Shown here: positions 7,393-12,356 of the stretch, piece by piece
How the letters are laid out: each line of letters starts with the position of its first letter
How positions within the stretch are numbered: position 1 is the stretch's first letter
From: Novosphingopyxis sp038234155
Lineage (GTDB): Bacteria > Pseudomonadota > Alphaproteobacteria > Sphingomonadales > Sphingomonadaceae
Assembly: GCA_038234155.1 (NCBI GenBank)
Contig: JBBSUT010000073.1
Location: forward strand, 1-12,356
DNA: 12,356 nucleotides
Direction of reading: 5' to 3'
The notes under the pieces: generated by a model
The model's input: the letters and a program-made list of their open reading frames with translations, nothing else
The model's database searches: none
What the model was told of the DNA's origin: nothing
Translations under genes and position numbers: made by a program

Positions 7393-8372
7393 CGCGCGCG
7401 CGTTCCTCCTCGTCCGGCCCCTCCTCCAAGGCGAGCATCAAACGCGGCGCGACGCCCGTGCGTGCACGCAAGAAGCAAACCGGTGCGCGCAAGGTGAAGC
7501 GCGTGTCGGCGCTCGACCGGCTGCTGAAGGCGCTGCCGTTCACCGCGGCGCAGATGCAGCGCTCGCTCACCTGGATCATCGTTGCGGCGGCGGGGTTCGG
7601 GCTGATCGTGACCGCCAACCTGACTGGCATGACGTCCGAGGCACACGCCCAATATGCGCGACTGGCGGCCAAGGCCGGGTTTGAGGTAAAGAATGTCGAA
7701 GTCAGCGGCATCGAGCGCGTAGATGAGCTGAAGGTCTATGATCTGGTGCTGGCAGAGAAGGACCGTGCCATGCCGCTGGTCGACGTTACGCGCATCCGGC
7801 AGGATTTGATGCAGAACGGCTGGATCGGTGAGGCACGCGTGTCGCGCCGCCTGCCCGATACGCTGGTGGTCGACATTGCGGAGCGCCAGCCGGCCGCAAT
7901 CTGGAGCCACGGCGACAAGCTGGCGCTGATCGATGCCGACGGCCATGTGCTGGAAGAGATCAACCCGCAGCACAAGCCGAACCTCCCGCTGCTGGTTGGC
8001 CCGGATGCCAATCGCAAGGCGGTGGCGCTGGCCGATCTTCTGGCTGCCGCGCCCGCGCTGAAGCCGCAAGTCGCCGGGGCTGAATGGATTGGCAACCGGC
8101 GCTGGAATTTGCAGTTCAAGACCGGCGAGACCCTGGCGCTGCCCGAGGGGCGCAACATCTCGGCCGACGCGCTAATCAAGTTCGCCAAGATGGACGGTGT
8201 TAACCGGTTGCTCGGCCGTCGCTATATCTATTTCGATTTTCGCGATCCCACACGCGGCTATCTGCGGCCCCGCCCGGTCGAGGATGCGGTATCAGGCGCG
8301 GGCGAAGCGGCGGTGGCAGGGCCGTCGCAGGCCGGCACGGCCACCGACGAAGCCACAGGGGAGGACGGCTGA
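7389..8372 (+). CDS. ftsQ: Cell division protein FtsQ
   Basis: Bitopic inner-membrane divisome protein, which in other bacteria forms the FtsQ-FtsB-FtsL complex that controls septal synthesis. Its 327 residues are arranged as a long basic, Ser/Arg/Lys-rich cytoplasmic tail (1-58), one transmembrane helix (about 60-80), and a periplasmic POTRA domain (about 97-166). The POTRA contains NVEVSGIERVDE (102-113) and WIGEARVSRRLPDTLVVDI (145-163). The FtsQ/DivIB beta domain follows (about 170-293), ending in YIYFDFRDPTRGYLRPRP (279-296). A low-complexity Ala/Gly/Glu tail closes the protein. The start is a GTG in a GTGA overlap with ddl; the ribosome-binding site is weak, suggesting coupling. Primary sequence is poorly conserved in this family, so the call rests on the POTRA pattern, topology and position between ddl and ftsA. 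Confidence 0.93.
   Translation: MTRARSSSSGPSSKASIKRGATPVRARKKQTGARKVKRVSALDRLLKALPFTAAQMQRSLTWIIVAAAGFGLIVTANLTGMTSEAHAQYARLAAKAGFEVKNVEVSGIERVDELKVYDLVLAEKDRAMPLVDVTRIRQDLMQNGWIGEARVSRRLPDTLVVDIAERQPAAIWSHGDKLALIDADGHVLEEINPQHKPNLPLLVGPDANRKAVALADLLAAAPALKPQVAGAEWIGNRRWNLQFKTGETLALPEGRNISADALIKFAKMDGVNRLLGRRYIYFDFRDPTRGYLRPRPVEDAVSGAGEAAVAGPSQAGTATDEATGEDG
8357..8365 (+). promoter_or_regulatory. Strong Shine-Dalgarno of ftsA
   Basis: AGGGGAGGA, containing a full GGAGG core, ends seven bases before the ftsA ATG at 8372. It lies within the last codons of ftsQ. It is the strongest ribosome-binding site among the overlapping genes of the window and may raise FtsA output relative to FtsQ (inference). 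Confidence 0.75.
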
Positions 8373-9643
8373 TGGCCGCGCCAAAGGTTGAACGACTGAT
8401 TACCGCGCTGGATATCGGATCGTCGAAGGTGTCGGCGCTGATCGCCGGCATTACCGAGGAGGGCAAGCTGACCGTGCTGGGCACCGGGCAGCGCGAGAGC
8501 CGCGGCGTCAAGCGCGGCTATGTAGCCGACATCCAGCAAGCCGAGCTGGCGGTGCGTTCCGCCGTCGAACAGGCAGAGCGCATGGCCGGCATTAATATTG
8601 ACCGGGTGCATGTGGCTTTCACCGCCGGGGGCCTGTCCAGCCGTGTCACCACGATGGAAGTCGATATGCAGGGGCACCGCGTGGGGCAGGAGCATATCGA
8701 CTATCTGCTCGACAGCGGCCGCCAGGCGATCGACCCCGAGGGCAAGCTGATCCTGCACGCGCAGCCTGCGCTCTACACGCTCGACGGCGTGGAAGGCATC
8801 CGCAATCCCAAGGGGCTGCACGCCGATCAGCTGAGCGTCGACATCCATGTGCTGCTGGGCGATCCCGCGCCGGTGCGCAATATCGACATGACGGTGCGCG
8901 CCGCGCATCTAGAGGTTGACGCGGTGGTCGCCGCGCCGATCGCCGCAGGGATGGCATGCCTTACCGAGGAGGAGCGCGAACTGGGCGTGGCCCTGGTCGA
9001 AATGGGGGCATCGGTGACCAATGTGGCGCTGTTCGCGGGCGGCATGCTGGTGGACCTGTGCACCATACCCTTTGGCGCGGCGGACATCACCGACGATATC
9101 GCGAGTGCATTCGGAGTGCGCAGGATTGAGGCGGAGCGCATGAAATGCTTCCATGGATCGGCGCTCAGCAATCCGCGCGACAATCACGATGTCATCGACA
9201 TGGGCATCGTCGGCGGCGCAAACGCAAGCGATGAGGGCGCAGAAACCGCGCGCGTCACCCGGGCACAGCTTGCCAGCGTCATCCGCCAGCGCCTCGATCA
9301 TCTGATGGGTGAGGTTCGCAGCGCCTTGAAGGAACTCGGTTTCTCCGGACCGGTCGGGCGGCAAGTGGTGCTGACTGGCGGCGGCGCAGAGCTGAAGGGC
9401 ATCGCCGATTACGCACAATCCGCGCTGGGCCGCACCGTGCGTATCGGCAAGCCGTTCGGGCTAAAAGGCCTGCCCGAGGCGCATGCCGGCCCCGCGTTCG
9501 GCACGCTGGCGGGTCTGGTGCTCTATGCCGTCAACGAGCCGCTGGACCTGCGTTCGATGAGCGCGGTGACCCAGGATATGCACCGCTATGCCGCGCCCGG
9601 TCTGGTCAAGCGGCTCGTCCAGGCATTCCGCACGAATTTTTGA
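8372..9643 (+). CDS. ftsA: Cell division protein FtsA, actin-like membrane anchor of FtsZ
   Basis: Cytoplasmic actin/HSP70-fold ATPase that tethers FtsZ filaments to the membrane and recruits later divisome proteins; 423 residues, normal. The phosphate-1 loop is ALDIGSSKVSALI (12-24). The 1C subdomain lies about 84-165, ending in SVDIHVLLG (155-163). The adenosine motif is VLTGGGAELKGI (333-344). The C-terminus GLVKRLVQAFRTNF (410-423) is the amphipathic membrane-targeting helix. The phosphate-2 region reads ALVEMGASVTNVALF (207-221), where most FtsA proteins have a D-x-G-G-G-T-T pattern, so the acidic residue is Glu and the glycine/threonine run is altered. The start is in a one-base TGATG overlap with ftsQ, seven bases after a strong Shine-Dalgarno. 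A pseudo-enzyme reading is possible but unproven. Confidence 0.96.
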   Translation: MAAPKVERLITALDIGSSKVSALIAGITEEGKLTVLGTGQRESRGVKRGYVADIQQAELAVRSAVEQAERMAGINIDRVHVAFTAGGLSSRVTTMEVDMQGHRVGQEHIDYLLDSGRQAIDPEGKLILHAQPALYTLDGVEGIRNPKGLHADQLSVDIHVLLGDPAPVRNIDMTVRAAHLEVDAVVAAPIAAGMACLTEEERELGVALVEMGASVTNVALFAGGMLVDLCTIPFGAADITDDIASAFGVRRIEAERMKCFHGSALSNPRDNHDVIDMGIVGGANASDEGAETARVTRAQLASVIRQRLDHLMGEVRSALKELGFSGPVGRQVVLTGGGAELKGIADYAQSALGRTVRIGKPFGLKGLPEAHAGPAFGTLAGLVLYAVNEPLDLRSMSAVTQDMHRYAAPGLVKRLVQAFRTNF

Positions 9644-9651
9644 AGATGACG

Positions 9652-9694
9652 CCGCGGCTGCCCCGCAATAAGGGGATGCGGACGCGGTGCTTTT
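9652..9694 (+). other. Imperfect hairpin followed by T-run between ftsA and ftsZ
   Basis: CCCC (9661-9664) and GGGG (9672-9675) flank a seven-base loop. Further out, CCGCG (9652-9656) can pair with CGCGG (9683-9687), or CCGC with GCGG (9678-9681). TGCTTTTA follows. This resembles a weak attenuator or partial terminator that would let some ftsA transcripts end before ftsZ. The stem is interrupted and the T-run is only four bases, so it may also be chance in GC-rich DNA. Confidence 0.25.
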
Positions 9695-9722
9695 ATGCCA
9701 AGTAACCATAATGTCATTACAG

Positions 9723-9735
9723 GGCCGTCACGGCC
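9723..9735. repeat. 13-base palindrome touching the ftsZ Shine-Dalgarno
   Basis: GGCCGT-C-ACGGCC is a perfect inverted repeat with a one-base centre. As RNA it would form a GGCCG/CGGCC stem with a TCA loop. It ends directly before the GAGGGGA ribosome-binding site, so it could act as an operator for a dimeric protein or as an RNA stem setting ribosome access. The function is inferred from position only. Confidence 0.4.
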
Positions 9736-9742
9736 GAGGGGA
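9736..9742 (+). promoter_or_regulatory. Shine-Dalgarno of ftsZ
   Basis: GAGGGGA ends eight bases before the ftsZ ATG at 9751, in the AT-rich context GAATAAATCG. Good complementarity and spacing agree with FtsZ being an abundant protein, and they fix the start. Confidence 0.75.
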
Positions 9743-9750
9743 ATAAATCG

Positions 9751-11283
9751 ATGAGTATCAATATCGGGCCGCCTTCCGTCGACGAACTGAAGCCGAAAAT
9801 CGCCGTCATCGGAATTGGCGGGGCGGGCGGAAACGCCATCGCCAACATGATCTCCGCCAATGTGGAAGGCGTCGATTTCATCGTCGCCAACACCGATGCG
9901 CAAGCGCTCAACAGCTCGGTGGCCGAGCATCGCATCCAGCTTGGGCCGGACATCACCCAGGGCCTGGGCGCCGGGTCGCGCCCCGAAGTTGGCCGCGCCG
10001 CCGCCGAAGAAACGCTCGACCAGGTCCGTGCCGCGCTGGAAGGCGCGCATATGTGCTTCATCGCGGCGGGCATGGGCGGCGGTACCGGCACCGGCGCCGC
10101 GCCCGTTATCGCGCAGGCCGCGCGGGAGATGAATATTCTCACTGTGGGCGTGGTCACCAAACCGTTTATGTTCGAGGGCACACGCCGCATGCGTTCGGCT
10201 GATGCCGGGATCGACGAACTGCAGAAGAACGTCGACACCCTCATCGTCATCCCCAACCAGAACCTGTTCCTGGTCGCCAATCCGAACACCACCTTCAAGG
10301 AAGCTTTCCTGCTGGCGGACGAGGTGTTGCAGCAGGGTGTTCGCGGCATCACCGATCTCATGGTCATGCCCGGGCTGATCAATCTGGATTTCGCTGACGT
10401 GCGCTCCGTCATGCACGAAATGGGCAAGGCCATGATGGGCACAGGAGAAGCCGAAGGCGATGGCCGCGCGCTGGAGGCGGCCGAAAAGGCCATCGCCAAT
10501 CCGCTGCTCGACGGCGTTTCGATGAAGGGTGCCAAGGGCGTCATCGTCTCGATCACGGGCGGCGAGGATATGCGCCTGATGGAAGTTGACGAAGCTGCCA
10601 ACCACATCCGCGAACTGGTTGATCCCGACGCGAACATTATCTGGGGATCGGCGTTCAACGAAAATCTGGAAGGCAAGATCCGCGTCTCGGTGGTGGCCAC
10701 CGGCATCGATACGGATGCGGCAACGCAGGCAGCGCCCAGCCGCAGCTTCGCCTTCCCGGGCGCGCGGCCTACTGAGAAGTCCGAACCGAAAGTCTCCGCG
10801 CCTGCCGAAGAGATACCGCGCGAACCGGTCGCCGAAATTCCGCAACCAAACACCGAGGAAGATACCCCCTCCGCCGTGCCCGCGCGCGCCATGGAAGAGG
10901 CCGCATTGCCGAGTGCGCACCAGCCTTCGCCGCCGGCCCCCGAATCGCCGCAGCCCCGTTTCGAGCGCAAGCCAGTGATCAGCCATGCCAATAAGGCGCC
11001 AGCTGCCGAAGCGTCCGATGATACGCTGGAGCTGAGCGGCGGCACCGCGCCGGATACAGATACAGCCAAGGCGGACACCAGCCCCATGCTGAAGCCGGGT
11101 GAACAGGCCACGCCGACCAAGCCGGCGCCGCGTATCGCCAGCGGTGGGGGCACCCTGTTTGAGCGGATGTCGAATCTGTCGCGCGGTCTGGGCAAGGACG
11201 ACGCGACCGACGACGACCCGGATGATGATGGCGACGCGCTGAATATTCCGCGCTTCCTGGGACGCCAGAACAACCAGCGCTGA
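9751..11283 (+). CDS. ftsZ: Cell division protein FtsZ, tubulin-like GTPase
   Basis: Cytoplasmic GTPase that polymerises into the Z-ring and positions septal synthesis; it is anchored here presumably by FtsA. The GTPase core spans about residues 14-320. It has the nucleotide loop GIGGAGGNAI (21-30), the tubulin signature GGGTGTG (109-115), FEGTRRMRSADAGI (141-154) and the T7 synergy loop NLDFADVRSVM (211-221) with D213 and D216. The linker (about 321-494) is unusually long and rich in Pro, Glu, Ala and Asp. It contains one ordered-looking block, GGGTLFERMSNLSRGL (465-480), and an acidic run (DDATDDDPDDDGD, 483-495). The tail NIPRFLGRQNNQ (498-509) is the FtsA/ZipA-type binding peptide. At 510 residues it is longer than E. 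coli FtsZ (383), as in many alphaproteobacteria. The core is complete and should be active. Confidence 0.98.
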   Translation: MSINIGPPSVDELKPKIAVIGIGGAGGNAIANMISANVEGVDFIVANTDAQALNSSVAEHRIQLGPDITQGLGAGSRPEVGRAAAEETLDQVRAALEGAHMCFIAAGMGGGTGTGAAPVIAQAAREMNILTVGVVTKPFMFEGTRRMRSADAGIDELQKNVDTLIVIPNQNLFLVANPNTTFKEAFLLADEVLQQGVRGITDLMVMPGLINLDFADVRSVMHEMGKAMMGTGEAEGDGRALEAAEKAIANPLLDGVSMKGAKGVIVSITGGEDMRLMEVDEAANHIRELVDPDANIIWGSAFNENLEGKIRVSVVATGIDTDAATQAAPSRSFAFPGARPTEKSEPKVSAPAEEIPREPVAEIPQPNTEEDTPSAVPARAMEEAALPSAHQPSPPAPESPQPRFERKPVISHANKAPAAEASDDTLELSGGTAPDTDTAKADTSPMLKPGEQATPTKPAPRIASGGGTLFERMSNLSRGLGKDDATDDDPDDDGDALNIPRFLGRQNNQR

Positions 11284-11424
11284 TCGGTGCATCGTTCGTG
11301 CAGCGTCCGGACGCGGCGGGCACGGCGGGTGGGGACTGCGGTTCGGCTGGCGTAGCCGTCGCCTTGTCGATGGCAGGGCACGCCGCAATTGCATGTGCGC
11401 CCGCAATCTTCGATAGTCGCGCCC
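11284..11424. other. Intergenic region after ftsZ (141 bases)
   Basis: This gap holds an inverted-repeat region just downstream of the ftsZ stop (11297-11324) and otherwise GC-rich sequence without a convincing promoter. No T-run follows the repeat, so a canonical intrinsic terminator is not seen. No purine-rich Shine-Dalgarno precedes the ATG at 11425 (the upstream bases are GATAGTCGCGCCC). lpxC, which follows ftsZ in many proteobacteria, does not begin here. Confidence 0.5.
11297..11324. repeat. Nested inverted repeats downstream of ftsZ
   Basis: A perfect 12-base palindrome, GCGTCCGGACGC (11303-11314), is flanked by CGTGC (11297-11301) and GCACG (11320-11324), which also pair. As RNA this makes a two-part GC-rich hairpin 14 bases after the ftsZ stop. 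It could protect the 3' end of the mRNA or pause or terminate transcription with Rho, but it lacks a T-run. Alternatively it is a protein-binding palindrome. Confidence 0.35.
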
Positions 11425-12356
11425 ATGAAAGCCTATTGGATATCGGCCGCCCTGTTGCTCGCGGTCGCGCCGGCGATGCCCGTCGTCGCGCAGGACTATG
11501 GCGGCGATCAGGCCGCCGCCTCCGAACTGCGCCATGCGCTGGAACGGCTCGCCCGCACACCAACCGATAGCGACGCGCTGCTGGATGCAGGCAACGCCGC
11601 GCTGGTGCTGCGTGATTACAGCAGCGCGCTGGGCTTCTTCTCACGCGCGGAGGCACTGCAGCCGTCCAACGGCCGGGTGAAGGCCGGGCTCGCAACGGCC
11701 ATGCTGTTCAGCGAAAATCCGGTTGAGGCGTTGAGGATGTTCGACGCGGCGGTATCGCTTGGCGTGTCCGAACGCGCGATCGCAGCGGACCGGGGGCTGG
11801 CGTTTGATCTGGTTGGCAACAACGCCGCAGCGCAGGCGCAATATGCGCTGGGATCGACGGCGGTTACCACTGACGACCTGATCATCCGCCAGGCTGTGTC
11901 CTACGGTCTGGCCGGCGACCAGGCGCGATCGGACGCGCTGCTTAATCCGCTGCTCACGCGCAACGAGCCGGCAGCTTGGCGCGCGCGCGCGTTCGTGCTG
12001 GCTTCCAAGGGCGATCTGGAGGAGGCCACGCGGATCGTGCGCGGCTTCCTCGATGTGCGATCGACCGCAGCCATGCGCAGCTATCTGGAGCGGATGGACC
12101 GGCTGACCAATGCGCAGCAGGCGGCTGTCATACATTACGGCCATTTCCCCGCCGAAGAACAGATCGGGCGCGATAGTGATGCTGTGCGCGCCATTGTATC
12201 ACGTGGCTATGCCGCGCGGGCCGCCACCGGTACGCAGGATCGGGGGCTGATCCCCAGCGGCCAGCCGCTCGGCCGCCAGGCCCGGCTCGACTCAGGTCGC
12301 GCGGAGGCAGCTGAGGCCCGAGCCGCCCGCGTATCCCGCCGCAACCCCAGTCCCAA
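11425..12356 (+). CDS. Exported TPR-repeat protein, cut by the window edge
   Basis: An open frame of 310 residues that continues past the window. Residues 1-22 form a clear Sec signal peptide: Lys at position 2, hydrophobic ISAALLLAVAPAMPV, then VVA with likely cleavage before Q23. So the protein is periplasmic or outer-membrane associated. TPR-like helical pairs follow, best seen at about 48-81 (DALLDAGNAALVLRDYSSAL) and 82-115, with weaker repeats to about 210. The last visible part (about 255-310) is Ala/Arg/Gly-rich and looks like a disordered linker, so a further C-terminal domain beyond the edge is likely. A peptidoglycan-binding SPOR domain would fit a gene next to ftsZ but cannot be seen. 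The ATG is chosen because the signal peptide starts there; no Shine-Dalgarno is visible. The specific function is unknown. Confidence 0.82.
   Translation, partial: MKAYWISAALLLAVAPAMPVVAQDYGGDQAAASELRHALERLARTPTDSDALLDAGNAALVLRDYSSALGFFSRAEALQPSNGRVKAGLATAMLFSENPVEALRMFDAAVSLGVSERAIAADRGLAFDLVGNNAAAQAQYALGSTAVTTDDLIIRQAVSYGLAGDQARSDALLNPLLTRNEPAAWRARAFVLASKGDLEEATRIVRGFLDVRSTAAMRSYLERMDRLTNAQQAAVIHYGHFPAEEQIGRDSDAVRAIVSRGYAARAATGTQDRGLIPSGQPLGRQARLDSGRAEAAEARAARVSRRNPSP

Larger units (their letters stand above)
9644..9750 (+). promoter_or_regulatory. ftsA-ftsZ intergenic leader, candidate ftsZ promoter/regulatory region
   Basis: This is the only real gap within the dcw genes (107 bases). It holds, in order, an imperfect inverted-repeat region and a T-run (9652-9694), an AT-richer stretch with GTAACCAT (9702-9709) and CATAAT (9707-9712), a 13-base palindrome (9723-9735), and the ftsZ ribosome-binding site. 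CATAAT could serve as a -10 box, but I find no convincing -35 at the usual spacing. GTAACCAT matches seven of eight bases of the Caulobacter-type CtrA half-site TTAACCAT. The arrangement suggests separate control of ftsZ, as in many bacteria, but no promoter is demonstrated by sequence alone. Confidence 0.45.

Noticed and set aside
9586..11535. Long - strand open frames (649 and 569 codons) across ftsZ
   Set aside because: They are shadows of ftsZ codon bias. The translations are low-complexity, repetitive in Gly/Arg/His or Ser/Ala, and the sense frame is unambiguously FtsZ.
11298..11570. 90-codon + strand frame starting in the ftsZ downstream gap
   Set aside because: It overlaps the signal peptide and first repeats of the TPR gene in another frame, has no ribosome-binding site, and has Arg/Ala-rich composition typical of a shadow.
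1..12356. Mobile elements, CRISPR arrays, tRNA or rRNA genes, phage or defence genes
   Set aside because: None seen. Nearly all sequence is accounted for by collinear dcw genes with uniform composition, and the two gaps are short.

Overview
The window is a division and cell wall (dcw) cluster with every gene on the + strand: mraY (3' end only), murD, ftsW, murG, murC, a small unnamed gene, murB, ddl, ftsQ, ftsA, ftsZ, then the start of an exported TPR protein. The base composition is GC-rich. murB lies inside the cluster, FtsZ has a long acidic/proline-rich linker with an LFERM-type block, FtsZ ends in an IPRFLGRQNNQ-type tail, and no lpxC follows ftsZ. Together these point to an alphaproteobacterium, most likely of the Sphingomonadales (Sphingomonas/Erythrobacter-like). 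The assignment comes from recognising protein signatures, not from a search.

Layout. Positions 1-6448 hold the peptidoglycan precursor block. MraY makes lipid I and MurG makes lipid II. MurB, MurC and MurD make the UDP-MurNAc-peptide up to D-Glu. FtsW polymerises lipid II at the septum. Ddl (6445-7392) supplies D-Ala-D-Ala. FtsQ, FtsA and FtsZ (7389-11283) are the divisome scaffold, membrane anchor and GTPase ring. From mraY to ftsA every gene overlaps the next by 1 to 8 bases (ATGA, GTGA, TGATG or 8-base overlaps), which suggests one translationally coupled transcript. Only ftsZ has a real leader, 107 bases long, with a strong Shine-Dalgarno, a 13-base palindrome touching it and a CtrA-like GTAACCAT. 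The 141-base gap after ftsZ separates the cluster from the secreted TPR gene, which runs off the right edge.

No gap exceeds 300 bases. I see no RNA genes, CRISPR, insertion sequences, phage genes or attachment sites. I also see no frameshifts or broken genes; mraY and the TPR gene are only cut by the window edges. The window is essentially ordinary core genome. The parts most worth a second look are the 62-residue gene between murC and murB, the atypical phosphate-2 motif of FtsA, the ftsZ leader, and the replacement of lpxC by a TPR gene after ftsZ.
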